Positions 40,654-50,198 of a DNA stretch of 64,000 nucleotides are shown here, one piece after another. A program made the position numbers and the translations under genes. Each line of letters starts with the position of its first letter. The first letter of the stretch is position 1. The DNA is from Mesobacillus zeae (GTDB taxonomy: Bacteria; Bacillota; Bacilli; Bacillales; Cytobacillaceae), in contig NZ_QWVT01000008.1 in assembly GCF_003570705.1 (NCBI RefSeq), positions 310,001-374,000 on the forward strand. The letters are read 5' to 3'. Below the pieces are notes generated by a model. It was not told the origin of the DNA and searched no databases. It saw only the letters and a list, made by a program, of their open reading frames with translations.

Positions 40654-41886
40654 TTGATTAAGAAATACACATGCCAAAACGGAGTAAGAATTATTCTTGA
40701 ACAAATTCCGACAGTCCGTTCTGTCGCTATTGGTGTCTGGATCGGTACAGGTTCAAGAAATGAAAATCCCGAGAATAACGGGATATCCCATTTCCTTGAA
40801 CATATGTTCTTCAAGGGAACGACAACAAGATCTGCAAGGGACATTGCCGAATCTTTTGACAGCATCGGCGGCCAGGTCAATGCCTTTACTTCAAAGGAAT
40901 ATACCTGCTACTATGCAAAGGTGCTCGACAACCATGCACCTTTTGCACTGAATGTGCTTGCCGACATGTTCTTCAATTCTACGTTTGTGGAAGAAGAATT
41001 GAATAAAGAAAAGAATGTCGTTAACGAAGAAATCAAAATGTATGAAGATACGCCTGACGATATTGTGCATGACTTGCTGGGGAAAGCCATCTATAATGAC
41101 CATTCCCTCGGATATCCGATACTTGGGACTGAAGGAACACTCGAAACGTTTACTGGTGATACGCTTAAACAATATATGCACGACACTTACACTCCTGAAA
41201 ATGTCGTTATTTCAATTGCCGGGAATGTACCAGAAACCTTTATTTCCGATGCAGAAAAACTGTTTGGATCGTATGAAGCCGGGAAAGGCCATGCAGAACA
41301 GCCAAAACCTTCCTTCCATTCGAACAGGGTTTCCCGCAAAAAGGAAACGGAACAAGCTCACCTTTGTCTCGGCTTTGAAGGGCTGCAAATCGGTCATAAA
41401 GACATATACAGCCTGATTGTCCTGAATAATGTGCTCGGCGGAAGCATGAGCAGCCGTCTCTTCCAGGAAGTAAGGGAGCAGCGAGGGTTGGCTTACTCTG
41501 TATTCTCTTACCATTCCGCTTATCTTGACAGCGGGGTTGTGACCATCTATGGAGGAACGGGCGCGAAACAGCTGGATGTTCTATATGAAACAGTGCATGA
41601 AACGCTTTCCAAGCTAACGGCAGATGGAATCACTGAAAAAGAATTGAACAACAGCAAGGAACAGCTGAAGGGCAGCCTGATGCTAAGCCTTGAAAGCACG
41701 AACAGCCGGATGAGTAGGAACGGGAAAAACGAACTACTTCTCGGCCGCCATCGTTCGCTCGATGAAATAGTCGAGCAGATTGACCAGGTCACCAAACACA
41801 GCGTTGACAGCCTGGGCAAATCCATTTTTACAGACAATTTCTCCGTTTCGCTTATTAGCCCGGATGGAGTTTTGCCGAAGTTTTAA
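40654..41886 (+). CDS. mlpA: M16-family zinc peptidase MlpA (YmxG)
   Basis: Processing-peptidase-like metalloprotease (410 aa). The inverted zinc motif H-F-L-E-H is in ISHFLEHMFFKGT near residue 47, with the distal Glu in NVVNEEIKMYEDTPDD; a second M16 domain holds GGSMSSRLFQEVREQRGLAYSV. The start is TTG 40654 with AGGAGG 7 bases upstream. B. subtilis MlpA influences extracellular protease expression; substrate here is unknown. Confidence 0.94.
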   Translation: MIKKYTCQNGVRIILEQIPTVRSVAIGVWIGTGSRNENPENNGISHFLEHMFFKGTTTRSARDIAESFDSIGGQVNAFTSKEYTCYYAKVLDNHAPFALNVLADMFFNSTFVEEELNKEKNVVNEEIKMYEDTPDDIVHDLLGKAIYNDHSLGYPILGTEGTLETFTGDTLKQYMHDTYTPENVVISIAGNVPETFISDAEKLFGSYEAGKGHAEQPKPSFHSNRVSRKKETEQAHLCLGFEGLQIGHKDIYSLIVLNNVLGGSMSSRLFQEVREQRGLAYSVFSYHSAYLDSGVVTIYGGTGAKQLDVLYETVHETLSKLTADGITEKELNNSKEQLKGSLMLSLESTNSRMSRNGKNELLLGRHRSLDEIVEQIDQVTKHSVDSLGKSIFTDNFSVSLISPDGVLPKF

Positions 41887-41906
41887 TTTAAATATACATC
41901 TTTTTT

Positions 41907-41933
41907 AACAGCCCTCTGATGTGGGCTGTTTTT
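41907..41933 (+). terminator. Intrinsic terminator after mlpA
   Basis: AACAGCCC (41907-41914) pairs with GGGCTGTT (41923-41930), followed by T to 41933. Confidence 0.88.
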
Positions 41934-42004
41934 ACATTTCCTTCGTCTAAAAAAAGAGCTCTGATGATACACTTTATTAAGGAGAGTAAAGAGGAGGGTG
42001 GAAA

Positions 42005-42244
42005 GTGCGTTTAAGTGAACTTGGCGGAAAAGAAATCGTTGATGTAAAAAAAGCAGAAAGGCTTGGTGTGCTCGGGCAGACTGACCTTGAGATCGATGAG
42101 CGAACAGGACAGGTGGAGGCCCTAGTCATCCCATCATTAAAGTGGTTCGGTTTCAAGCGGGAAGGAAACGAGCTGCGAGTCCCTTGGAAGCATATCAAAA
42201 AAATCGGTCCTGATATGGTCATGATCGACATTCCTGAAGAATAG
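42005..42244 (+). CDS. ymxH: YlmC/YmxH family PRC-barrel protein
   Basis: 79 aa PRC-barrel-like protein of the YlmC/YmxH sporulation family. Family pattern: MRLSELGGKEIVDVKKAERLG, DLEIDERTGQVEALVIP and VPWKHIKKIGPDMVMID. Start GTG 42005 after GAGGAGGGTGG. The role is undefined. It has its own terminator region immediately downstream. Confidence 0.93.
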   Translation: MRLSELGGKEIVDVKKAERLGVLGQTDLEIDERTGQVEALVIPSLKWFGFKREGNELRVPWKHIKKIGPDMVMIDIPEE

Positions 42245-42266
42245 GAGGCAGAAGCCTGCCTCAGTA

Positions 42267-42319
42267 AAAGATCGTCCTTACTTAGCTAGCCAATAGCTGG
42301 GTAAAGAGGCGATCTTTTT
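42267..42319 (+). terminator. Long-stem terminator after ymxH
   Basis: AAAGATCG (42267-42274) pairs with CGATCTTT (42310-42317), ending in TTTTT; the enclosed 35 bases can form an additional inner stem (AGCT pairs). A separate 7-bp hairpin, GAGGCAG (42245-42251) with CTGCCTC (42256-42262), precedes it. Confidence 0.75.
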
Positions 42320-42393
42320 GTGTTGGGGCAAATTTTTATGGGTGTGAAGTCGTATTCTGCTCTCTTTTTTTTCCGGAAGCTAGAGTAAAACTC

Positions 42394-42421
42394 ACCACAA
42401 CGGTTTAATTGACATATGATG
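42394..42421 (+). promoter_or_regulatory. Candidate SigK promoter for dpaA-dpaB
   Basis: AC at 42394-42395, a 17-base spacer and CATATGATG at 42413-42421, one base off the SigK -10 form CATAnnnTA. Dipicolinate synthase is made in the mother cell under SigK in B. subtilis, so position and gene agree. Confidence 0.5.
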
Positions 42422-42479
42422 TTGGAGTAAATACTGTAAGGATTCCTGTTCGATAATTGAAAAGAAGGTGATGGTTCCT

Positions 42480-43376
42480 ATGCTGACAGGAATGCAGATT
42501 GCTGTGCTTGGGGGCGATGCAAGGCAGCTTGAGATTATCCGCAAGCTGACGGAGCTTGACGCCAAGCTATCGCTTATTGGCTTTGAACAATTGGACCATG
42601 CGTTTACAGGAGCAGCAAAAGAAAAAATGGATGAACTGGATTTCGCCGCACAGGATGCGCTGATCCTTCCAGTACCGGGGACTAGTATCGAGGGCCAGGT
42701 GGAAACGATTTTTTCAAGCGAAAAGGTCATCCTGACAAAAGAAATGGTTGAGAAAACCCCATCACACTGCATGATTTATTCGGGAATCAGCAACGCCTAC
42801 CTCACAGGTATTGCCGAACAGGCAAAAAGGCAGCTTGTTCTCTTGTTTGAACGTGATGATGTCGCTATATACAATTCTATCCCAACCGTTGAAGGGACGA
42901 TTATGATGGCGATCCAGCACACAGACTTTACAATTCATGGATCGAATGTTGCTGTTCTTGGGCTAGGAAGAGTAGGGGTAAGTGTCGCGCGGAGCTTCCA
43001 TGCTTTGGGGTCAAAAGTGAGAGTAGGGGCAAGAAAAAGCGAACACCTTGCCAGAATAGCAGAAATGGCTTTGACCCCATTTCACCTTGATAATCTAGGG
43101 AGTATGGTCGGGGATATCGATATATGTATCAATACGATTCCCCACCCGGTCGTAACCGCGTCCATCATTTCCAAAATGCCTTCCCATACACTAATCATTG
43201 ATCTTGCATCCAAACCGGGAGGCACAGATTTCCGCTATGCTGAAAAGAGAGGAATCAAAGCGCTTCTCGCTCCAGGGCTGCCTGGAATCGTTGCCCCAAA
43301 AACAGCCGGACAGATACTTGCCAACGTTCTTGCACAACTAATCGGGGATGAATATACCGAAAGAAAGGGGATATAG
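42480..43376 (+). CDS. dpaA: Dipicolinate synthase subunit A
   Basis: With DpaB converts dihydrodipicolinate to dipicolinic acid, the spore-core calcium chelator, in the mother cell. 298 aa; the N-terminus MLTGMQIAVLGGDARQLEIIRKLTE and the NAD(P)-binding VAVLGLGRVGVSVARSF near residue 157 match the family, as does LLAPGLPGIVAPKTAGQILANVL. ATG 42480 is preferred over GTG 42468 and ATG 42471, which sit in the AAGAAGGTG ribosome site. Former name spoVFA. Confidence 0.96.
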   Translation: MLTGMQIAVLGGDARQLEIIRKLTELDAKLSLIGFEQLDHAFTGAAKEKMDELDFAAQDALILPVPGTSIEGQVETIFSSEKVILTKEMVEKTPSHCMIYSGISNAYLTGIAEQAKRQLVLLFERDDVAIYNSIPTVEGTIMMAIQHTDFTIHGSNVAVLGLGRVGVSVARSFHALGSKVRVGARKSEHLARIAEMALTPFHLDNLGSMVGDIDICINTIPHPVVTASIISKMPSHTLIIDLASKPGGTDFRYAEKRGIKALLAPGLPGIVAPKTAGQILANVLAQLIGDEYTERKGI

Positions 43377-43379
43377 GCA

Positions 43380-43979
43380 ATGAGTCTGAAAGGAAAAAGG
43401 ATCGGCTTTGGTTTGACAGGTTCGCATTGTACGTATGACGCTGTTATGCCGGAGATAGAAAAGCTTGTCAACGAAGGGGCAGAAGTAGTTCCTGTTGTTA
43501 CGTTCACTGTCCAGACGACGAATACCCGTTTTGGCAAAGGTGAGGACTGGATCGAAAGGATAGAGACCCTGACAGGCAACAAAGTGATCGATTCAATTGT
43601 AAAAGCGGAGCCCTTGGGGCCTAAAATGCCGCTTGACTGTATGGTTGTCGCCCCAATGACTGGTGTATCCATGAGCAAATTTGCTAACGCCATGAATGAT
43701 TCTCCCGTACTGATGGCAGCCAAGGCAACGTTAAGGAATCAAAAACCGGTAGTTCTTGGTATATCAACGAACGATGCCCTAGGGTTAAACGGTGTAAACC
43801 TCATGAGGCTTATGTCTGCAAAAAACGTTTATTTTATTCCTTTTGGCCAGGATGATCCTGAAAGTAAACCTAACAGCATGGTGGCGAGAATGGGTATGCT
43901 CCGCGAGACCATCATCAGTGCTATTAGCGGCCAGCAGCTGCAGCCAGTGATTGTGGAGCGGTTTCGCGACGATGCGTAG
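43380..43979 (+). CDS. dpaB: Dipicolinate synthase subunit B
   Basis: Flavoprotein-like partner (199 aa) of DpaA. The flavin-binding fold of the UbiX/Dfp type is visible: KRIGFGLTGSHCTYDAVMPEIEKL, then PLDCMVVAPMTGVSMSKFANAMNDSPVLMAAKA. AAAGGGGATATAG precedes the ATG; it starts 3 bases after dpaA. Former name spoVFB. Confidence 0.96.
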   Translation: MSLKGKRIGFGLTGSHCTYDAVMPEIEKLVNEGAEVVPVVTFTVQTTNTRFGKGEDWIERIETLTGNKVIDSIVKAEPLGPKMPLDCMVVAPMTGVSMSKFANAMNDSPVLMAAKATLRNQKPVVLGISTNDALGLNGVNLMRLMSAKNVYFIPFGQDDPESKPNSMVARMGMLRETIISAISGQQLQPVIVERFRDDA

Positions 43980-44133
43980 TCCTCTAAACAGGAAATATGA
44001 TTTTAAGTGATAGGAAAATTTGTCCCCTTCCAATTTGAACACTGCGTGGCACTATTATCCTTTATTCAGACAGAGAGACAAAATGGCCCTTTCCTTCATG
44101 AATGAATATGATAAAATAAATGATATTAAGAAT

Positions 44134-44167
44134 CGGCAGATAGTTTAGGCATTTTCCCTGTCTGCCG
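44134..44167 (+). promoter_or_regulatory. Hairpin in the asd leader
   Basis: CGGCAGATAG (44134-44143) pairs with CTGTCTGCCG (44158-44167), ten pairs with one wobble, 14-base loop and no T-run after it. It lies 62 bases before asd. No lysine riboswitch or T-box features were seen in the 250-base dpaB-asd spacer. Confidence 0.45.
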
Positions 44168-44229
44168 CTTGATACTTAAAAAAACCGGGATTCCGGATTG
44201 TAAATTCACTTTGGAAGGGGAAACGAACC

Positions 44230-45276
44230 ATGCCGCAAGAAAAAGGTTTCCACGTTGCTGTCGTAGGCGCAACCGGGGCTGTTGGCCAGCAGATGATCAA
44301 GACGCTTGAAGAAAGAAATTTTCCAATCTCTAAGTTAACGTTATTGTCTTCATCGCGTTCCGCAGGCACAACAGCTTTTTTTAAAGGCCAGGAAATTACT
44401 ATTCAGGAAGCGCTGCCTGAAAGCTTTGAAGGTGTGCAGATAGCTCTTTTCAGCGCAGGGGGAAGCGTGTCGAAAGAACTGGCACCAGAAGCAGTCAAGC
44501 GGGGTGCCATTGTCGTAGACAATACAAGCGCGTTCAGAATGGATGAAAATGTGCCGCTTGTCGTGCCCGAAGTGAACGAAGAGGATTTGAAAAACCATAA
44601 TGGCATTATCGCTAATCCTAACTGCTCTACCATTCAGATGGTTGTTGCACTCGAGCCTTTCCGCCAGAAATTTGGCCTGGGCAAAGTGATTGTATCGACA
44701 TATCAGGCTGTGTCAGGTGCAGGGGCTGCGGCAGTGGATGAACTGAAAAGACAAACTAAAGCCTTGATGAACGATGAAGAGGTGGAACCGAAGATCCTTC
44801 CGGTTAAATCCGCGAGCAAGCATTACCAAATCGCTTTTAATGCAGTTCCGCAGATTGATACTTTCCAGGATAATGGCTTTACGTTCGAAGAAATGAAGAT
44901 GATTAATGAAACAAAGAAAATAATGCATATGCCGTCATTGCAGGTTGCAGCCACCTGCGTGCGCCTTCCGATAGCCATCGGGCATTCAGAGTCGGTTTAT
45001 TTTGAGACAGAAACAGCAGGCCTCACCATTGACGAAGCAAAAGATTTGATGAAAAACGCTCCTGGTGTCATTCTTGAAGATGACCCTTCACAGCAATTGT
45101 ATCCAATGCCTGCAAACTGTGTCGGCAAGAACGAGGTTTTTGTCGGAAGAATGCGAAAGGACCTTGACTATGAAAAAGGCTTCCATATGTGGGTCGTTTC
45201 CGACAACCTGCTGAAAGGTGCAGCCTGGAACTCCGTCCAGATTGCCGAAAGCCTGGTTAAGCTTGAGCTTGTGTAG
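44230..45276 (+). CDS. asd: Aspartate-semialdehyde dehydrogenase
   Basis: Reduces aspartyl phosphate to aspartate semialdehyde, feeding lysine, diaminopimelate and threonine. NADP motif [18 protein letters not shown] is N-terminal; catalytic Cys is in [10 protein letters not shown] near residue 133; [16 protein letters not shown] follows. 348 aa. GAAGGGG precedes the ATG. It lies between the dipicolinate genes and dapG/dapA, matching the shared pathway. Confidence 0.97.
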   Translation: MPQEKGFHVAVVGATGAVGQQMIKTLEERNFPISKLTLLSSSRSAGTTAFFKGQEITIQEALPESFEGVQIALFSAGGSVSKELAPEAVKRGAIVVDNTSAFRMDENVPLVVPEVNEEDLKNHNGIIANPNCSTIQMVVALEPFRQKFGLGKVIVSTYQAVSGAGAAAVDELKRQTKALMNDEEVEPKILPVKSASKHYQIAFNAVPQIDTFQDNGFTFEEMKMINETKKIMHMPSLQVAATCVRLPIAIGHSESVYFETETAGLTIDEAKDLMKNAPGVILEDDPSQQLYPMPANCVGKNEVFVGRMRKDLDYEKGFHMWVVSDNLLKGAAWNSVQIAESLVKLELV

Positions 45277-45328
45277 TTAGAGGGTACAGGATTCATCGTA
45301 TGAGAGTGATATTATAGAGGTGTTAATA

Positions 45329-46567
45329 ATGAAGATAATCGTTCAAAAGTTTGGCGGAACTTCCGTCCGGGATGACAATAGCCGGGCGCATGCCATCAAA
45401 CATATCCAGCAGGCAATCTCGCAGGGCTTCAAGGCAGTGGTAGTAGTTTCGGCAATGGGGCGCAAGGGAGACCCGTATGCAACTGATACGCTCCTTGATC
45501 TGGTAGGAGGAAACGAGAACGGTCTGAGCAAGCGGGAGCACGACCTCCTTCTTTCTTGCGGCGAGACAATTTCGAGTGTGGTTTTTACAAACAAGCTGCT
45601 CGAGCATGGAATTAATGCAGTGGCCCTAACAGGTGCGCAGGCAGGATTCCGCACAAACCGTGATCATACCAATGCGAAAATTGTAGAAATGAAATGTGAC
45701 CGTTTGCTGAAAGAACTCGAAAATGTTGACGCTGTGGTTGTTGCTGGCTTCCAAGGAGCAGGCCCTAACGGGGATACAACGACAATTGGCCGAGGAGGCA
45801 GCGATACATCCGCTGCAGCTCTTGGCGCTGCGCTGAATGCAGAATGGATTGATATTTTCACGGATGTGGAAGGTATTATGACCGCCGATCCGCGGATTGC
45901 AGAGAATGCACGCCCGCTTTCGGTTGTTACCTATACTGAAGTGTGCAACATGGCATATCAGGGAGCGAAAGTCATCCATCCGCGTGCAGTGGAAATTGCC
46001 ATGCAGGCAAAAGTCCCGATCAGGATAAGATCTACTTATTCCGATTCGAACGGAACGCTTGTCACCTCCATTAGCAGAAATGGCAAAGGAAGCGACATAA
46101 GAGAGCGTCTTATCACTGGGATTGCGCATATGTCCAATGTCACCCAAATCAAAGTGAATGCAAAAAAGGATCAGTATAATCTTCAGTCAGAAGTTTTCAA
46201 GGCAATGGCCAATGAGGAAATCAGTGTCGATTTTATCAACATATCGCCAACCGCTGTCGTGTACACAGTCTCAAATGGTGCTGCTGACAGAGCGCAAGCT
46301 GTCCTGGAAAACCTCGGCCACAATCCTCAGATTGAACGGGACTGCGCGAAGGTTTCTGTTGTCGGGGGAGGAATGGCGGGTGTTCCTGGCGTTACTTCAA
46401 AAATTGTTACGGCTTTGTCGGATAAAGGGATTCGCATTTTGCAATCAGCGGACAGCCATACGACAATTTGGGTACTTGTGAAGGAAGATGACCTCGTCAC
46501 AGCCGTCAATGCTCTCCACGATGCATTTGAATTAGAAAAAGAACAACAGGAAACACATCAGGATTGA
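45329..46567 (+). CDS. dapG: Aspartokinase I (DapG)
   Basis: Phosphorylates aspartate; in B. subtilis DapG is the diaminopimelate-inhibited isozyme. Kinase part: KIIVQKFGGTSVRD, FTDVEGIMTADPR; two C-terminal ACT domains (ARINA-type VTQIKVNAKKDQ and GVTSKIVTALSDKGIRIL). ATG 45329 follows AGAGGTGTTAATA; GTG 45320 lies in that site. dapA follows after 18 bases. 412 aa. Confidence 0.95.
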   Translation: MKIIVQKFGGTSVRDDNSRAHAIKHIQQAISQGFKAVVVVSAMGRKGDPYATDTLLDLVGGNENGLSKREHDLLLSCGETISSVVFTNKLLEHGINAVALTGAQAGFRTNRDHTNAKIVEMKCDRLLKELENVDAVVVAGFQGAGPNGDTTTIGRGGSDTSAAALGAALNAEWIDIFTDVEGIMTADPRIAENARPLSVVTYTEVCNMAYQGAKVIHPRAVEIAMQAKVPIRIRSTYSDSNGTLVTSISRNGKGSDIRERLITGIAHMSNVTQIKVNAKKDQYNLQSEVFKAMANEEISVDFINISPTAVVYTVSNGAADRAQAVLENLGHNPQIERDCAKVSVVGGGMAGVPGVTSKIVTALSDKGIRILQSADSHTTIWVLVKEDDLVTAVNALHDAFELEKEQQETHQD

Positions 46568-46585
46568 TAAAAAGGAGTGGGAAAC

Positions 46586-47452
46586 ATGGTCCATTTCGGA
46601 CGCATTTCGACCGCGATGGTTACACCGTTTGACAAAAACGGTCATATTGACTTTGCCAAAACAACCAAGCTAGTTAACCATCTTATCGAAAACGGGACAG
46701 ATTCCCTGGTTGTTGCCGGAACGACAGGCGAATCTCCAACCCTTTCAAAAGAAGAAAAAATTGCTTTGTTCCAGCATATTGTCAAAACGGTTGACAAGCG
46801 GATTCCGGTTATTGCCGGAACGGGCAGCAACAATACTTACGCAACAATTGAATTGACGAAAAAAGCGGAAGAAATTGGCGTAGACGGCATTATGATCGTT
46901 GCTCCGTATTATAATAAGCCGAACCAGGAAGGGCTTTACCAGCACTTCAAGGCTGCTGCCGAGAGTACGAGTCTTCCTGTCATGGTTTATAATATTCCCG
47001 GCAGGTCGGTTGTCAACCTCCTTCCGGCAACGATCATCAGGCTTTCACAAATCCCGAATATCGTTGCCGTCAAGGAAGCAAGCGGGGACCTTAATGCAAT
47101 GACGAAGATTATTGCAGAAACGCCAGACGATTTTGTTCTTTACAGCGGGGATGACGGCTTGACGCTGCCAATCCTGTCTATCGGCGGTGTAGGTGTAGTG
47201 TCTGTAGCATCCCATATCATTGGCAATCAAATGCAGGAAATGGTTCAAGCCTTTTTCTCAGGCGATATCCAGAGTGCGGCCAAGATGCACCAGGAACTTC
47301 TTCCAGTCATGCAAGGACTATTTACAGCACCAAGTCCAGCGCCTGTTAAAACGGCTCTCCAGATGCAAGGCATGGATGTCGGTACAGTCAGGCTTCCGCT
47401 TGTGCCGCTCACGGAAACAGAGAGAGTAGCGCTTGCCAAATTGGTTTTATAA
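46586..47452 (+). CDS. dapA: 4-hydroxy-tetrahydrodipicolinate synthase
   Basis: Condenses pyruvate with aspartate semialdehyde, the first step to diaminopimelate, lysine and dipicolinate. Family motifs: GTTGESPTLSKEE, the PVMVYNIPGR block with catalytic Tyr, and Schiff-base Lys in IVAVKEASGDL near residue 163. ATG 46586 has AAGGAG 8 bases upstream, better than GTG 46577. 288 aa. A terminator ends the unit. Confidence 0.97.
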   Translation: MVHFGRISTAMVTPFDKNGHIDFAKTTKLVNHLIENGTDSLVVAGTTGESPTLSKEEKIALFQHIVKTVDKRIPVIAGTGSNNTYATIELTKKAEEIGVDGIMIVAPYYNKPNQEGLYQHFKAAAESTSLPVMVYNIPGRSVVNLLPATIIRLSQIPNIVAVKEASGDLNAMTKIIAETPDDFVLYSGDDGLTLPILSIGGVGVVSVASHIIGNQMQEMVQAFFSGDIQSAAKMHQELLPVMQGLFTAPSPAPVKTALQMQGMDVGTVRLPLVPLTETERVALAKLVL

Positions 47453-47471
47453 ACATATCATAAACTCTCAT

Positions 47472-47508
47472 AAAACGACCGTCCTTTTAAGGGATCGGTC
47501 GTTTTTTT
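47472..47508 (+). terminator. Intrinsic terminator after dapA
   Basis: AAAACGACCG (47472-47481) pairs with CGGTCGTTTT (47496-47505), ending in seven T to 47508. Confidence 0.9.
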
Positions 47509-47553
47509 AGTGCATGCATGATTGGGCTGCATTTCGCATTTCCATGCTTCTAG

Positions 47554-47583
47554 TTGTCATGATTTTCCGTTATCAAGTATAAT
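47554..47583 (+). promoter_or_regulatory. SigA-type promoter for rnjB
   Basis: TTGTCA at 47554-47559, 18-base spacer, perfect TATAAT at 47578-47583; 51 bases before the start codon. Confidence 0.72.
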
Positions 47584-47634
47584 AGCCTTAACTGGTCAAA
47601 GGTCGGCCCAATACAGCATAGGAGGATACATGAT

Positions 47635-49314
47635 TTGAAAAAGAAAATAAATGAAACTATTAAATTAATCCCTTTGGGCGGTGTAGGGGAACTTGGAAAG
47701 AATATGTACATCACAGAAGTTGACGATGATCTTTTCATTATCGATGCCGGGCTCATGTTTCCGGAGAATGAAATGCTTGGAATCGACATTGTGATTCCTG
47801 AGTTAACTTATATTAAGGAAAACAGAGACAGGGTCAGGGCGATTTTTCTTACGCATGGCCATGAGGACCATATTGGAGCGCTTTCCTATATCCTTAGGGA
47901 AATCCAGGTTCCAATCTATGGGACAAGGCTGACGCTGGCAATGGCGAAGGCAAAGATGAAAGAGCAGGAATACTATGGCCCTGCAGATTTCAGGCTGGTT
48001 GATTCAGAAACGGTAGTTGAATTTGAATCATCCTACGTTTCTTTCTTCAGAACGAACCATAGCATTCCTGATTCCATCGGTATAACCATACATACGTCTG
48101 AAGGGGCCATTGTCCATACTGGTGATTTTAAATTCGACCAGGCTGCCTCAAGGATGTACAAACCTGAAATCGGGAAAATGGCCAGGATCGGCGAAGAGGG
48201 TGTCCTTTGCCTGCTCTCTGACAGCATGGAAGCCGAGAAGCCAGGTTATACTGCTTCTGAAGCTATCATGGCACGTGAATTGAACGGTGTGTTTTCACAT
48301 GCGAAAGGAAGGGTCATTGCTGCATGCTTCGCCTCAGACTTGATTCGTATCCAGCACGTTTTTGACAGCGCTAGAGACAGCAGCCGTAAAGTGGCCGTTG
48401 TCGGAAAAAGCCTTAAGAAAATATATGATCTAGTGATTGAGCTAGGTTATCTTGAAGTGGACGAGGAAGTGTTGATTTCAGTTCCGGAAATCAAAAACTA
48501 TCCCGAAGATGAAGTTGTCATACTTGCAACCGGAAATCAGGGCGAGCCTATCGAGGTACTGCAAAAGATGGCCAGACAGAGCCATCCTCAAGTGAACATT
48601 AAGGAAGGTGATACTGTCATCATTGCGGCTTCCCCGCTTGGCGCAAATGAGGTCTTTGTCAACAAAACCATTGACATACTAGAGAGGGCAGGCGCCAATG
48701 TATTCGCCGGTAAACGGGCAGTCCACATTTCAAGCCATGGCAGCCAGGAAGAATTGAAGTTTATGATTAATTTAATGAATCCAAAGTTCTTTATTCCAGT
48801 GCATGGCGAATATAAAATGCTGAAGGCACACACCCAGTTGGCAATGGAATGCGGGATTCCAAAAGAAAGAATTCATATCCCCGACCGCGGGGATGTTATA
48901 ACCTTAGAAAAAGGGAAGATTCGCTCCACTGAAAAAGTGGCAGCGGGTAATATCTTGATTGACGGAATCGGAGTTGGAGATGTTGGCAATATCGTTCTCC
49001 GTGACCGCAGGCTTCTATCGCAGGATGGAATATTAATCGTCGTTGTTACCTTGAACAAGGCGGAAAGAAAGATTGCCGCGGGTCCAGAAATTATCTCCAG
49101 AGGCTTTGTATATGTACGAGAATCCGAAAAGCTAATGGAGGAATCGTCCGACATCGTCAAGGGGATTGTCGAGAAAGTCATTGCAAAGCCTTCGTTTGAC
49201 TGGGCAGGCCTTAAGCAGGATATGAGGGATGCGCTAAGCCAGCAGTTATATGAAAAGACAAAACGCAGGCCGATGATTATGCCAATCCTGATGGAAGTAA
49301 ATACGAGGCGTTAG
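47635..49314 (+). CDS. rnjB: Ribonuclease J2
   Basis: Beta-CASP metallo-beta-lactamase RNase (559 aa) that partners with RNase J1 in mRNA decay. Seen: GGVGELGKNMYI, the metal motif LTHGHEDHIGA, HSIPDSIGI, HTGDFKFDQ, and the beta-CASP region with ISSHGSQEELK and FIPVHGEYKM. The complete H-x-H-x-D-H is notable because, as I recall, B. subtilis J2 has a degenerate form. Start is TTG 47635 after AGGAGG; ATG 47630 is followed by a stop. Position after dapA supports J2 over J1. Confidence 0.92.
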   Translation: MKKKINETIKLIPLGGVGELGKNMYITEVDDDLFIIDAGLMFPENEMLGIDIVIPELTYIKENRDRVRAIFLTHGHEDHIGALSYILREIQVPIYGTRLTLAMAKAKMKEQEYYGPADFRLVDSETVVEFESSYVSFFRTNHSIPDSIGITIHTSEGAIVHTGDFKFDQAASRMYKPEIGKMARIGEEGVLCLLSDSMEAEKPGYTASEAIMARELNGVFSHAKGRVIAACFASDLIRIQHVFDSARDSSRKVAVVGKSLKKIYDLVIELGYLEVDEEVLISVPEIKNYPEDEVVILATGNQGEPIEVLQKMARQSHPQVNIKEGDTVIIAASPLGANEVFVNKTIDILERAGANVFAGKRAVHISSHGSQEELKFMINLMNPKFFIPVHGEYKMLKAHTQLAMECGIPKERIHIPDRGDVITLEKGKIRSTEKVAAGNILIDGIGVGDVGNIVLRDRRLLSQDGILIVVVTLNKAERKIAAGPEIISRGFVYVRESEKLMEESSDIVKGIVEKVIAKPSFDWAGLKQDMRDALSQQLYEKTKRRPMIMPILMEVNTRR

Positions 49315-49320
49315 GCGGTA

Positions 49321-49350
49321 AAGCTGCAGAAACACATCCTGCAGCTTTTT
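49321..49350 (+). terminator. Intrinsic terminator after rnjB
   Basis: AAGCTGCAG (49321-49329) pairs with CTGCAGCTT (49339-49347), followed by T to 49350. Confidence 0.88.
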
Positions 49351-49457
49351 CTTGTCTTCTTAAATAAAAACTTAAACAAAAAAACGGGACTGTCGCTGAA
49401 TGAAATCCAAAAATTGGCTCATACTAAACAGGATTATGCCTGAAGGGAGCCATCAGC

Positions 49458-50198
49458 ATGGAAAAGAATGAAAATTTTCCGGTTAACCAAGAGGAGGAAA
49501 GAGAAGAAAAGCCATCATCCGGACTCCTCGAAAAAATACAGCAGCTCGGCCAGACGAATGTTCCACAGCTCTCGCAGGACTCAAAAATACACTGTTTGAC
49601 GATTGTGGGACAGATAGAAGGCCATATGCAGCTGCCTCCGCATAATAAAACAACCAAATATGAACATTTAATTCCGCAAATCGTTGCCATCGAACAAAAC
49701 CCGAATATCGAAGGGCTTCTTGTTATCCTTAATACAGTTGGAGGCGACGTCGAAGCAGGGCTGGCCATTTCTGAGATGCTTGCATCTCTTTCAAAGCCAT
49801 CTGTGTCGCTTGTACTTGGTGGCGGCCACTCAATCGGTGTGCCAATTGCTGTGTCATGCGAGCATTCATTTATAGCTGAAACGGCCACCATGACCATCCA
49901 TCCAATCAGGCTGACCGGTCTCGTGATCGGGGTGCCGCAGACATTCGAGTACCTTGATAAAATGCAGGAAAGAGTCATCAAGTTTGTAACAAGGCATTCT
50001 CATGTATCAGAGGAAGACTTTAAGGAACTAATGTTTGCAAAAGGGAATCTGACAAGGGACATTGGGACGAACGTAGTGGGCAGGGAGGCAGTTACCTGTG
50101 GACTGATCGATGACGTTGGCGGGATAGGGCAAGCCATGAAAAAACTGAACGAATTGATAGATGCGAGCAAGGTGGAAAGGGATGGACCCGTGCAATGA
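49458..50198 (+). CDS. tepA: ClpP-like serine protease TepA (YmfB)
   Basis: ClpP/crotonase-fold protein (246 aa), described in B. subtilis as translocation-enhancing and linked to spore protein turnover. The N-terminal 40 residues are acidic and disordered. The protease fold follows: [21 protein letters not shown], putative nucleophile Ser in [12 protein letters not shown] and His in [18 protein letters not shown] precedes ATG 49458. The stop overlaps ylzJ by four bases. Confidence 0.92.
   Translation: MEKNENFPVNQEEEREEKPSSGLLEKIQQLGQTNVPQLSQDSKIHCLTIVGQIEGHMQLPPHNKTTKYEHLIPQIVAIEQNPNIEGLLVILNTVGGDVEAGLAISEMLASLSKPSVSLVLGGGHSIGVPIAVSCEHSFIAETATMTIHPIRLTGLVIGVPQTFEYLDKMQERVIKFVTRHSHVSEEDFKELMFAKGNLTRDIGTNVVGREAVTCGLIDDVGGIGQAMKKLNELIDASKVERDGPVQ

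Noticed and set aside
43980-44229. Lysine riboswitch before asd
   Set aside because: Only a single hairpin is seen; conserved L-box elements and a terminator are missing.
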